13,409 nucleotides of DNA from Planctomycetaceae bacterium (GTDB taxonomy: Bacteria > Planctomycetota > Planctomycetia > Planctomycetales > Planctomycetaceae): the NCBI GenBank assembly GCA_020426065.1, contig JAGQQT010000052.1, positions 1-13,409 of the forward strand, read 5' to 3'. A model generated the notes under the pieces. It saw nothing but the letters and a program-made list of their open reading frames with translations. It ran no database searches and had not been told where the DNA came from. Position numbers and translations under genes: made by a program. Within the stretch, counting starts at the first letter, position 1, and every line of letters starts with the position of its first letter. This document shows, in pieces, positions 7,062-13,409 of this stretch.

Positions 7062-7766
7062 TCAGAAACTGACAGTCATCCCGACATTGATCGTGTGTGT
7101 TTCGGGATCAACTGTGTAAGGAATGTCATAGCCCAGTGTGAAATCATCGTAGTTGGCATAGCGGTATTCGGCACGCATGCGAAGTCGATCGGTCAGTGCG
7201 TACTCAACTCCAGCGCCCACAGTTGGAGCAGTCATCACGGTCGAATCCGTGAATTCCGTTCCCGTGGCAATAAATCGTGTGAAACCATGATAGTCAGCAA
7301 AAGAAATCCCGGCGGTTCCATAGACCAGAAGTCGATCGAACGTCATCCCCAGACGACCACGCAGGCTGGCATTCCAGTCTGAAGCAGCCAGGCAATCAAA
7401 GGCTGGATTGAAACAGGGGACCTGTCTGTCGAGTTCTGTCAGTGTGAAGTCCGTTTCCAGGCCGTAAACCCAGCGACAATGCTGACGGTTGTAACCAAGA
7501 TGGACCCCAATCTGGGAACCCGATGAATTCGGCTGAATCAGGTTGAATTGAGAGGAATTGGGAGAGAGGGACGAATAACCGGTGTGGATTCCGGCATAGA
7601 AACCGGACCAGTCATAGTCACAGTCACAGCAACCGTCGGCACAACCGGAGTCGCAACATTCAAACTCATCAATCCAGTTACACTCCTGAGCCTGAGCATT
7701 CGCTACAATCATGAGAAACATTACTGCCGGCGCAACCAGCAGCAACGTGATTTTCATTCGTTTCAT
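7062..7766 (-). CDS. Omp25/31-type outer-membrane beta-barrel with Cys-rich N-terminal segment
   Basis: A 234-residue exported beta-barrel. I start it at the ATG at 7766 (AGGAA 8 bases upstream); longer frames lack a ribosome-binding site and put charged sequence before the signal peptide. Residues 1-26 are a signal peptide with a likely AQA cleavage site. Residues 27-50 contain seven cysteines (29, 37, 38, 42, 46, 47, 49) among Asp and Glu. From residue 52 the barrel begins with DWSGFYAGIHTGYSS and continues with the family's recurrent strands: GVHLGYN, WVYGLETDF, SLRGRLGMTFDRLLVYGTAG, VGAGVEYALTDRLRMRAEYRY. The chain ends in SF, the C-terminal aromatic signature read by the BAM machinery. 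This matches the small 8-stranded Omp25/31/OmpA-like barrel group, supporting an outer membrane in this organism. The barrel fold is secure; the function is unknown (porin, structural or adhesive). Confidence 0.85.
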   Translation of the reverse strand: MKRMKITLLLVAPAVMFLMIVANAQAQECNWIDEFECCDSGCADGCCDCDYDWSGFYAGIHTGYSSLSPNSSQFNLIQPNSSGSQIGVHLGYNRQHCRWVYGLETDFTLTELDRQVPCFNPAFDCLAASDWNASLRGRLGMTFDRLLVYGTAGISFADYHGFTRFIATGTEFTDSTVMTAPTVGAGVEYALTDRLRMRAEYRYANYDDFTLGYDIPYTVDPETHTINVGMTVSF

Positions 7767-8027
7767 ACTTCTATTCCTGTTCACACCAGTAAAAAGAGGC
7801 GATTCTGCTAGCAAATCGAGAATCTCTGCTTCTGAATCGACTCCCCTGGCCCGACAGGTCAACTGTTCCCACCCTTCACAAATCAGATTCAACGAGTCCA
7901 CGCAGCTTTGTAAACAATATTGAACCAAATGCTTTGGTCGTTAAAGAACGACTCTTAATAACAATCCGTTCATCATGAATTCACAAGACTGGGCCTGACT
8001 TGGATTTTGCAGAATGGCATGAATGAG
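7767..8027. other. Leader and promoter region of the outer-membrane protein gene
   Basis: No gene is supported here. The stretch contains two adjacent inverted repeats at 7924-7952 and a weak promoter candidate for the minus-strand barrel gene: TTAACG (7939-7944), a 17-base gap, then AATATT (7916-7921), matching the sigma-70 consensus at 4 of 6 positions each. If correct, the mRNA leader would be about 140 bases. Confidence 0.3.
7924..7952. promoter_or_regulatory. Two adjacent inverted repeats upstream of the outer-membrane gene
   Basis: ACCAAA (7924-7929) pairs with TTTGGT (7933-7938) around TGC. GTCGTT (7937-7942) pairs with AACGAC (7947-7952) around AAAG. The two share bases 7937-7938, so they cannot both form fully. 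They coincide with the weak -35 candidate of the barrel gene, as an operator might. Confidence 0.3.
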
Positions 8028-8123
8028 TTAGGCATCCCAGTTCTTTACAGCTCTGCTGGGGCGTTCATAATCTCGTCTTGAACTGAAGGCGTAGAACTGG
8101 CCTAGAACTTCCTCCCCGCTCAC
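8028..8123 (-). CDS. Possible 31-residue ORF coupled to the BRCT-MerR-TPR gene
   Basis: A GTG at 8123 overlaps the TGA of the upstream gene as GTGA, the four-base overlap common in coupled bacterial genes, and GGAAG lies 4 bases before it. It encodes 31 residues, beginning SGEEVLGQFYAFSS and ending AVKNWDA before TAA at 8028. No domain is recognisable. It could be a real small protein, the remnant of a longer C terminus shifted out of frame, or chance. Confidence 0.25.
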   Translation of the reverse strand: MSGEEVLGQFYAFSSRRDYERPSRAVKNWDA

Positions 8124-9373
8124 TCGACTTCCATTCCCAGGCGTTCCAGGCGGGAGTAAGCCAGTTCCGCCCAGGGGCCGCGCTGGTCCTGCTGGAGATA
8201 GGCTTTCCAGTGGGGAATAGCGTCGTCCGGCTGGTGCAGCTGGAAGAGTGTTTCTGCTTTCTGCAGATGGGCTTCGGCGAAGGTGGGGTGAATCTCCAGC
8301 GCACAATCAAAAGCGGAGAGAGCCTCGGTGTAACGATGCAGGTTGGCATACAGGCAACCGATCTGCACCCAGGCCTCGACATATTCCGGATCATGTTCGA
8401 TCGCAGCCAGATACCGTTCCAGAGCCGCTTCCGGTTTGCCCAATCGATAAAGCGAATCGGCCAGATGAAAGTGAGCTTCAGCATCATCGGGACGGATACG
8501 CAGCGCTTTGCGGAACGAGCGGATGGCGCTGGTCGTGTCTCCATACTCTGCCTGTCGGCAACCTTCCACCATCCAGTCGGTGGAAGTTCGGGGAACACTG
8601 GCCGCTGCCGTAAAAGATAAAACGTGAGGGGCATCATCATCGTCCACTGGAGATGACTGTGAATCCGGGACTGCTGACGGTTCCGCATCAAACCGAAACA
8701 GCCGTTGCCGACTTTGCGGATCGATATAGCCTTTGCGATCCCGCAGCACCGGCATCTGATGCTCGGAAAGCACTTCGAGCTGTTCGAGGATTCGTCCAGG
8801 TTGATCCAGATACTTTCCCAGCATTGAAAGACTGCGGGTGATTTGTGCCTGGGTTGCCCCAGCTTGTACGAGTTCAGAGAGGCGTCGAGCGGTAACGACA
8901 TCCTGATAGGAAAAATAAGGAAGCCGAAAAATCCGCTTCTCCGCTCGAATCAATCCGGCCCGCTCCCAGCCGCGAATGATATGAACCGGAACATCCAGCA
9001 GTTGACTGAGCATGGCCGGGGTGTAGAGCCGTTTGACATCCTCTTCATCCACACTCATGTGCATCATGCGGAGCCAGTCGGACTCCCGGACAATCCGCAT
9101 CGTGATGCCATCCTTGAGGAGCATTTCGGCCTGCTGCAGCTTGACTGATGGTTTGCCATCCGACTCGAGGGGCCAACCCTCCTCGCCGATGATCAACATT
9201 GTGATCTGGCGGGACATGTGTGAACTGGGCTGCCCGCCGAACTGGAGAATCTGCGCAAACGCCTGTTCGTGCGTCATGGAGGCAAGCGTTCCCGTAATCG
9301 CAATCACTTCGCCAGTGAAAACGGCGGGAATCTCGGAATCGGGTTGTTCGGACGGATTGATCGATGCATTCAT
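8120..9373 (-). CDS. BRCT - MerR-type HTH - TPR fusion protein, putative regulator
   Basis: A 417-residue soluble protein with three recognisable parts. Residues 18-100 look like a BRCT domain: VIAITGTLASMTHEQAF, then FGGQPSSHMSRQITMLIIG, as in the DNA ligase/PARP type. Residues 115-186 resemble a MerR-like winged HTH: LYTPAMLSQLLDVPVHIIRGW, then R/G/L and YFSYQDVVTARRLSELV. Residues 190-262 are a linker ending in an acidic low-complexity stretch (DDDD at 244-247). Residues 264-417 hold about four TPR units (AEAHFHLADSLYRLGKPEAALERY; VEAWVQIGCLYANLHRYTEAL; AEAHLQKAETLFQL). The start is the ATG at 9373, with a weak GGTG site. It is divergent from glyA with about 180 bases between them. A DNA-binding or DNA-damage-linked regulator with a protein-interaction tail is the natural guess. 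No catalytic domain is present and no function is shown. Confidence 0.75.
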   Translation of the reverse strand: MNASINPSEQPDSEIPAVFTGEVIAITGTLASMTHEQAFAQILQFGGQPSSHMSRQITMLIIGEEGWPLESDGKPSVKLQQAEMLLKDGITMRIVRESDWLRMMHMSVDEEDVKRLYTPAMLSQLLDVPVHIIRGWERAGLIRAEKRIFRLPYFSYQDVVTARRLSELVQAGATQAQITRSLSMLGKYLDQPGRILEQLEVLSEHQMPVLRDRKGYIDPQSRQRLFRFDAEPSAVPDSQSSPVDDDDAPHVLSFTAAASVPRTSTDWMVEGCRQAEYGDTTSAIRSFRKALRIRPDDAEAHFHLADSLYRLGKPEAALERYLAAIEHDPEYVEAWVQIGCLYANLHRYTEALSAFDCALEIHPTFAEAHLQKAETLFQLHQPDDAIPHWKAYLQQDQRGPWAELAYSRLERLGMEVE

Positions 9374-9453
9374 GTGATCACCGTTGCAGGTGCATTTCGG
9401 CTCTCACGTTAAAAGAGGCAAGAGGTTCCAGCGATTTTGCAACTTCATCACAG

Positions 9454-9459
9454 TATAAT
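9454..9459 (+). promoter_or_regulatory. Candidate -10 box for glyA
   Basis: A perfect TATAAT lies 97 bases before the glyA start codon in the divergent spacer. The -35 position (9431-9436, GCGATT) does not match consensus, so activation or a non-standard -35 would be needed. The spacer 9374-9553 shows nothing else I can interpret beyond short hairpins. Confidence 0.35.
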
Positions 9460-9555
9460 CGACTCCAGAGTTGATTTCCCGCCTGTTTCGCTAAGATCTG
9501 GTCAGACAGACCGATTGTCGTTTTCTGAACCCCCTGGACAAATCAGGATTTTTTC

Positions 9556-10821
9556 ATGCTTGAAAACCTCGCTTCCCGATTCGGTACACTCCAGCAGCAA
9601 GACCCCGAGATTTTTGCCTGCCTTGAACACGAGATGGGACGTCAGAAGGAAGGCCTGGAACTGATCGCCTCCGAGAACTACACCTCGGCCGCCATCCAGG
9701 AAATTGTCGGCAGCGTTCTGACCAACAAATACGCGGAAGGCTATCCCGGCCGTCGCTATTATGGTGGCTGTGAATTCGTGGATGATGCCGAAACGCTGGC
9801 TCGCAATCGGGCTCAGAAACTGTTCGGTGCCGAGCACGTCAACGTTCAGCCGCATGCCGGCTCTCAAGCCAATATGGCAGTCTTCATGACAGTCCTGCAG
9901 CCGGGCGACACGTTCCTGGCAATGGATCTGGCACATGGCGGGCACCTGACCCACGGAATGCACCTCAATTTTTCCGGTCAACTTTACAACCCGGTCCATT
10001 ACGGAGTGCGGGAATCGGACCACCGGATTGACTACGACCAGGTGGCCAAGCTTGCCAGGGAACACAAGCCCAAGATGATTATCGCAGGGGCAAGCGCTTA
10101 TCCACGGGAAATCGACCATGCCCGCTTCGCGGAAATCGCGAAGGAAGTGGGAGCCAAACTGATGGTCGACATGGCCCACTATTCAGGACTGGTTGCTGGT
10201 GGTATCCACAACAGCCCGGTTCCGGTGGCGGATTTTGTGACTTCGACTTCTCACAAAACGCTGCGGGGGCCTCGTTCCGGCTTCATTCTCTGCAAGGAAG
10301 AATATGCCAAGGATCTGGATCGGGTTGTCTTCCCGGGTCTGCAGGGTGGACCACTCATGCATGTGGTGGCAGCCAAAGCTGTCTGTTTCGGAGAAGCTCT
10401 GGAACCTTCCTTCCAGGACTACGCTCGACAGGTCGTGTCCAACGCCCGCGTTCTGGCCGAAACCCTGATGGCGGGCGGTGCAAAACTCGCCTCCGGCGGA
10501 ACCGACAATCACCTGATGCTGGTGGATGTCACCTCCCTGGGAACAACCGGCAAAATTGCCGAGAAAGCCCTGGATCGGGCAGGAATTACGGTCAACAAGA
10601 ACATGATCCCATATGATCAGCGGAAACCGCTCGACCCGAGTGGCGTCCGGGTCGGCACCGCAGCTCTGACCACTCGCGGCATGCAGGAAGACGACATGAA
10701 GCGGGTAGGCAGCTGGATTCTCGATGTCCTGAAAAACGTGGAAGACAACGATCACATCGCAGCTGTTCAGCAACAGGTGAAGGAGTTCGCTTCTTCATTT
10801 CCTGTCCCGGGAATTGACTGA
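9556..10821 (+). CDS. glyA: Serine hydroxymethyltransferase
   Basis: PLP enzyme that interconverts serine plus tetrahydrofolate with glycine plus 5,10-methylene-tetrahydrofolate, the main source of one-carbon units; cytosolic. At 421 residues it is the normal bacterial length. Diagnostic sequences are [11 protein letters not shown] (34-44), [18 protein letters not shown] (56-73), PHAGSQAN (99-106), [11 protein letters not shown] (124-134), [14 protein letters not shown] (203-216), and [13 protein letters not shown] (230-242) with K234 as the PLP lysine. The tail carries [18 protein letters not shown] sequence. The start has AGGA 7 bases upstream. It is transcribed away from the BRCT-MerR-TPR gene and followed by a hairpin at 10879-10907. 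All key motifs are intact. I am nearly certain. Confidence 0.98.
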   Translation: MLENLASRFGTLQQQDPEIFACLEHEMGRQKEGLELIASENYTSAAIQEIVGSVLTNKYAEGYPGRRYYGGCEFVDDAETLARNRAQKLFGAEHVNVQPHAGSQANMAVFMTVLQPGDTFLAMDLAHGGHLTHGMHLNFSGQLYNPVHYGVRESDHRIDYDQVAKLAREHKPKMIIAGASAYPREIDHARFAEIAKEVGAKLMVDMAHYSGLVAGGIHNSPVPVADFVTSTSHKTLRGPRSGFILCKEEYAKDLDRVVFPGLQGGPLMHVVAAKAVCFGEALEPSFQDYARQVVSNARVLAETLMAGGAKLASGGTDNHLMLVDVTSLGTTGKIAEKALDRAGITVNKNMIPYDQRKPLDPSGVRVGTAALTTRGMQEDDMKRVGSWILDVLKNVEDNDHIAAVQQQVKEFASSFPVPGID

Positions 10822-10878
10822 TTGTGTCAATTGATATTGCCGAATCACTGCGGAATCGTTAGGATCCGCGGCTCGTTT

Positions 10879-10907
10879 TGGCTGCGACTCGGAATGGGTC
10901 GCAGCCA
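10879..10907 (+). terminator. Hairpin after glyA, possible terminator
   Basis: TGGCTGCGAC (10879-10888) pairs perfectly with GTCGCAGCCA (10898-10907) around a 9-base loop. It lies about 60 bases past the glyA stop and is followed by only three T residues, so termination may be incomplete. It could therefore also work as a processing or attenuation site for the small gene downstream. Confidence 0.5.
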
Positions 10908-10918
10908 TTTCCGATGCC

Positions 10919-10956
10919 CTGAAAAGCCTGAATCACAGACTCTTTTCAGAGTGATT
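10919..10956 (+). promoter_or_regulatory. Overlapping, mutually exclusive stem-loops in the leader of the small gene
   Basis: CTGAAAAG (10919-10926) pairs perfectly with CTTTTCAG (10942-10949). AATCAC (10931-10936), which lies in the loop of that stem, pairs with GTGATT (10951-10956). The two stems interlock, so they either compete or form a pseudoknot. They end about 15 bases before the ribosome-binding site of the downstream gene, a position where a switch could control translation. Confidence 0.3.
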
Positions 10957-10981
10957 GAAGACAAGTTATTGGAGGGAGCCT

Positions 10982-11149
10982 GTGATTTCACTGGAACTCG
11001 AGATCGGCCAGTCCGCCCTGATCGGCGAACACACTGTTACCATCATTGATATCCAGAGCGATAACGTCATCTTCCGCATAGACGGACGGCATGAATCGGA
11101 CTTTGCGTTTCCGATTTCCGCAGCCGAGACACTGGCAGTTCCCCGCTGA
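10982..11149 (+). CDS. Small CsrA-like protein, 55 residues
   Basis: I start this small gene at the GTG at 10982 because a strong GGAGG (10971-10975) stands 6 bases before it; the upstream in-frame TTG at 10955 has no such site. The sequence IGQSALIGEHTVTIIDIQ followed by DNVIFRIDG follows the beta-strand pattern of CsrA (there: VGETLMIGDEVTVTVLGV, then GNQVRIGV). The arginines that CsrA uses to bind RNA at the start of its first strand are replaced by L-E-L-E, and the C-terminal arm is different (ESDFAFPISAAE). It may be a degenerate or repurposed CsrA-fold protein, or an unrelated small beta protein. It lies 160 bases after glyA and converges on the protease gene with 19 bases between stops. 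The gene is likely real; the family assignment is tentative. Confidence 0.6.
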   Translation: MISLELEIGQSALIGEHTVTIIDIQSDNVIFRIDGRHESDFAFPISAAETLAVPR

Positions 11150-11168
11150 CGCAGACGTTGCCAGCCTG

Positions 11169-12347
11169 CTACTCGATCATTTTCAGCTCGATTTCAACCG
11201 TTTCCGGTTTCTCATCCCGTATGATGTGAACCTGAACCCGGTCACCAACCTGTCTGGTATCGAGTACCTGAAACAGATCTTCCTGGGTTTCGATTTTGGT
11301 ATCATCCACACCCACAATCAAATCTCCCAGCAGCAGGCTGCCATCTTCACCATAACGGGTCCCCCGGAGTCCAGCTTTTTCCGCAGCCCCTCCCGGTGCC
11401 AGAGTTCGAATGAGAACTCCTTTACGATTCAATCGCCGTCGAACGGTCGCGTCATCAAAGATGAAGACTCCCAACCCGGGTCGACTCACTTTACCAGTCT
11501 GAATCAGCTGAGGAACAATCCGGTTGAGGTTATCCGCCGGAACCGCAAACCCGATTCCGGCAGAGGTTCCTGTCGGACTGTAAATAGCGGTGTTGACCCC
11601 AATCAGCCGGCCCTCACTGTCCAGCAATGGTCCACCCGAATTCCCGGGATTGATGGCTGCATCGGTCTGGATCACATCCCGGATCACTCTTCCATTGATC
11701 GCCCGGATTTCTCGTCCCAGTCCGCTGATGACCCCGGTGGTGAGAGTCTGATCGAGTCCAAACGGACTGCCAATCGCAAACACTTTCTGGCCAACCTGCA
11801 GATCTGAGGAACGCCCCAGCTTGATCGGATTCAACCGCAGAGAACGGGCATCAATCCGCAGCACAGCCAAGTCCTGGGACGGTTCGCCCCCGACGAAAAA
11901 TGCATCGTGTGTTGTGTTATCAGCGAGCGTAACCCGAAAGCGCTCCGCTCCATGCACGACATGATAATTCGTAACGATATACCCGTTGTCATCCCAGACG
12001 AAACCGGTCCCGCTTCCCTGCTCTTTTTCGACCAGATTCTGCTCCCGAGCGTTTAAGGCCAGTTCGGCGGTCATCACGTGTACCACTGAACGTGACGCAT
12101 CGTTGAAAATCTCGATCGTGGTTTTCTCGTCTTCCGCCAGATCTCCCCGGGCCTCAATCTCTCGGGAAGTCGCGTCCGGGTTGAACAACGGCAGCGGACC
12201 GCGGTACACCTCTCGAATCGTGAAAGCAGCAACGCAAGTCAGCAAAGCGAGCACCAGCCAGCCATTCACAGCAGGAATGGCTGGCGAGTCAGACGGCCCC
12301 ATTCCGGAATGATTCCGATCGGGTGAATGATGATCCACCATATGCAT
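11169..12347 (-). CDS. HtrA/DegP-family serine protease, membrane-anchored, one PDZ domain
   Basis: Trypsin-like protease of the HtrA (S1C) family, which degrades misfolded envelope proteins. I use the ATG at 12347 (392 residues). A GTG at 12371 and an ATG at 12341 are in frame, and none has a strong ribosome-binding site. Residues 29-43 (GWLVLALLTCVAAFT) form one membrane anchor, so the protease domain should face the periplasm. The catalytic triad is intact: H129 in TNYHVVHG, D159 in SQDLAVL and S237 in NPGNSGGPL. The activation-loop sequence GSPFGLDQTLTTGVISG is typical. One PDZ domain occupies about 290-390 (RPGLGVFIF, then GLRGTRYGEDGSLLLGDLIVGVDD), making it DegS-like in layout. It lies downstream of the hypothetical gene at 12434 on the same strand, with a 7-bp hairpin between them at 12404-12420. 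Confidence 0.93.
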   Translation of the reverse strand: MHMVDHHSPDRNHSGMGPSDSPAIPAVNGWLVLALLTCVAAFTIREVYRGPLPLFNPDATSREIEARGDLAEDEKTTIEIFNDASRSVVHVMTAELALNAREQNLVEKEQGSGTGFVWDDNGYIVTNYHVVHGAERFRVTLADNTTHDAFFVGGEPSQDLAVLRIDARSLRLNPIKLGRSSDLQVGQKVFAIGSPFGLDQTLTTGVISGLGREIRAINGRVIRDVIQTDAAINPGNSGGPLLDSEGRLIGVNTAIYSPTGTSAGIGFAVPADNLNRIVPQLIQTGKVSRPGLGVFIFDDATVRRRLNRKGVLIRTLAPGGAAEKAGLRGTRYGEDGSLLLGDLIVGVDDTKIETQEDLFQVLDTRQVGDRVQVHIIRDEKPETVEIELKMIE

Positions 12348-12403
12348 CTCGCTTTCAGGTACCGATTTCACTTTCTCTGTACAGTTTATCAGAGATTACC
12401 AGG

Positions 12404-12420
12404 AAATCAGCCCCTGATTT
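12404..12420 (-). terminator. Short perfect hairpin between the hypothetical gene and the protease gene
   Basis: AAATCAG (12404-12410) and CTGATTT (12414-12420) form a perfect 7-bp stem with a 3-base loop. On the minus strand the stem ends in GATTT followed by CC, so the T run is only three bases. It could attenuate read-through from the upstream gene into the protease gene. Confidence 0.3.
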
Positions 12421-12433
12421 ATCAGACTCTCAG

Positions 12434-13210
12434 TCAATCCCGCCGTTTAATCGCCCGCTGCAGGTCGTCCAGGACATCCCACAACTGGTTAAGCAGAGCC
12501 GGGTCGGCCTGCTGATAATCGTGCTCTGAAAGCAGGGCCAGCTGGACCTCTGTCCGACGGAGTGTACTCACCGCCCGCTTCAGAACCCGCTCCGGGGTTT
12601 CCTGAATCGGTTCACGTGTGGTGACGGCTCCCTCTTCTTCGGATTCAAAATTCCCTTCTCCCCGCGCCTCTTTACGATACGGTGAATAAGGGGTCTGTTC
12701 GGCAGATCCAGATCCGGATCGGGTCGGTTCAAAAGGAACATCTCCGGCAAACGCTTCAACCGCTTCCGGTTCATGGATAGAGGTGGGTGCATAATCCAGC
12801 ACCTGAATTCCCAGTGGATCGGCCTCGGTAGTGAGATCCTCACCATGAACCGACCGTCTCCAGGCACGCATTTCTGCAACGGTTGCTTTATTTTCTTCAG
12901 CCCAACTGAAGCATTCCGCCGAATCTTCCCAGTTCAGGGCCACATAAAAGTGAGACCATTTCAGTTGAGAATACTCGTCGCGCACATCGTGGAATGTTTC
13001 CCAGACCCGGCGGCGTTGAAAGATCTGATCTCCCGATAATCCCACCTGACTTCCGAAATCGGCATCTGTCCGGCCACGGGCATACTTTTCAGTCCAGCGG
13101 GCAGCACATTCTCCGACAACCCAGTTGCATTGCGACAAGGCTGTCCGTGCCCGTTCCAGCAGTGACTCTTCCGTTTCCACTGCCCTCTGATCCTGATCCG
13201 ATTTCGCCAC
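12434..13210 (-). CDS. Conserved-looking hypothetical protein, helical with putative HTH
   Basis: I do not recognise this family. I start it at the GTG at 13210 (258 residues), where GGAGAAAAAG lies upstream; an extension to the GTG at 13261 has no ribosome-binding site. Residues 15-120 are strongly helical and Trp/Cys-rich (ALSQCNWVVGECAARWTEKY; KWSHFYVALNWEDSAECFSW; VAEMRAWRRSVHGEDLT). TDADFGSQVGLSGDQIFQRR (48-67) has the spacing of a helix-turn-helix, so DNA binding is possible. Residues 135-200 are Pro/Ser/Glu/Gly-rich and probably disordered. Residues 204-258 are a second helical domain (ERVLKRAVSTLRRTEVQLALL, then LWDVLDDLQRAIKRR). There is no signal peptide or membrane segment, so it is cytosolic. 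It is just upstream of, and in the same direction as, the HtrA-type protease, so a shared transcript is likely. Whether it regulates envelope stress is only a guess. Confidence 0.7.
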   Translation of the reverse strand: MAKSDQDQRAVETEESLLERARTALSQCNWVVGECAARWTEKYARGRTDADFGSQVGLSGDQIFQRRRVWETFHDVRDEYSQLKWSHFYVALNWEDSAECFSWAEENKATVAEMRAWRRSVHGEDLTTEADPLGIQVLDYAPTSIHEPEAVEAFAGDVPFEPTRSGSGSAEQTPYSPYRKEARGEGNFESEEEGAVTTREPIQETPERVLKRAVSTLRRTEVQLALLSEHDYQQADPALLNQLWDVLDDLQRAIKRRD

Positions 13211-13409
13211 GATATCTTTTTCTCCATAACATGTTAATCCTGTCCCCAGTTTGCTACACACCGGGAATCAGGACTTGCTGAACTTCAATTATCAGATCCT
13301 ACCCATGACCGCGATCGCATTCCACCTCATCACATTTGGGAACGAATGTGCGTAAAAGGAAATGCTCAAAAAGTTATTCAACTTAGCTTGTCTTTCCCAT
13401 TCTCTCTAT
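13211..13409. other. Upstream region of the hypothetical gene / window edge
   Basis: No gene is supported. On the minus strand GATAAT (13288-13293) resembles a -10 box about 75 bases before the chosen start, but no -35 box stands at the right distance. CACATT (13331-13336) and AATGTG (13345-13350) form a 6-bp inverted repeat. Confidence 0.3.

Noticed and set aside
8065..8901. A 278-codon minus-strand frame overlapping the BRCT-MerR-TPR gene
   Set aside because: It is an alternate frame of the TPR region. The other frame carries regular TPR motifs and a conserved HTH, while this one has atypical Ser/Arg/Pro-rich composition.
9374..9555. A glycine, SAM/SAH or tetrahydrofolate riboswitch before glyA
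   Set aside because: No conserved core of these riboswitches could be recognised, only short chance-level hairpins such as 9500-9512.
9502..10179. A 225-codon minus-strand frame inside glyA
   Set aside because: It is an antisense shadow of a highly conserved gene, with no ribosome-binding site or family likeness.

Overview
The window looks like chromosomal DNA of a planctomycete (Gimesia/Rubinisphaera-like), with GC content judged by eye at a little over half. The reasons are a Tat-exported Gfo/Idh/MocA oxidoreductase (a family strongly expanded in Planctomycetes), short loosely packed operons separated by hairpin-rich spacers, a BRCT-MerR-TPR fusion, and small proteins I cannot place in common families. 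The taxonomic call is an inference from gene content. No rRNA, tRNA, CRISPR array, phage or transposase gene was seen.

Layout, left to right. (a) 171-1298 (-): a lipoprotein-type periplasmic adaptor of the RND/HlyD family, followed by a nested stem-loop terminator at 91-155. (b) 1299-1812: a long spacer rich in inverted repeats, including an imperfect 26-bp inverted repeat at 1627-1708 that resembles an intergenic repeat or MITE/REP element. (c) 1813-4351 (-): a two-gene unit of a Tat-signal Gfo/Idh/MocA oxidoreductase and a class V PLP enzyme (isopenicillin-N-epimerase-like). A 19-codon upstream ORF lies in its leader. (d) 4697-6949 (+), divergent from (c): a DHDPS-family lyase/deaminase followed by a DadA-like FAD D-amino-acid dehydrogenase. 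Together they look like the middle two steps of trans-4-hydroxy-L-proline breakdown. (e) 7062-7766 (-): an Omp25/31-type outer-membrane beta-barrel with a cysteine-rich N-terminal segment and a clear intrinsic terminator. (f) 8120-9373 (-): the BRCT-MerR-TPR protein, possibly with a coupled 31-codon ORF behind it. It is divergent from (g) glyA, serine hydroxymethyltransferase (9556-10821, +). (h) 10982-11149 (+): a 55-residue protein with a CsrA-like sequence pattern, behind a leader with mutually exclusive hairpins. (i) 11169-13210 (-): a conserved-looking hypothetical protein followed by a membrane-anchored HtrA/DegP-type protease.

Functionally, (d) and glyA are amino-acid catabolism and one-carbon metabolism. 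(a), (e) and (i) concern the cell envelope (efflux, outer membrane, protein quality control). (f) and (h) are candidate regulators. I see no complete defence or mobile system. The most unusual items are the BRCT-MerR-TPR architecture, the degenerate CsrA-like protein with its leader, the Cys-rich barrel, and several small coupled ORFs.
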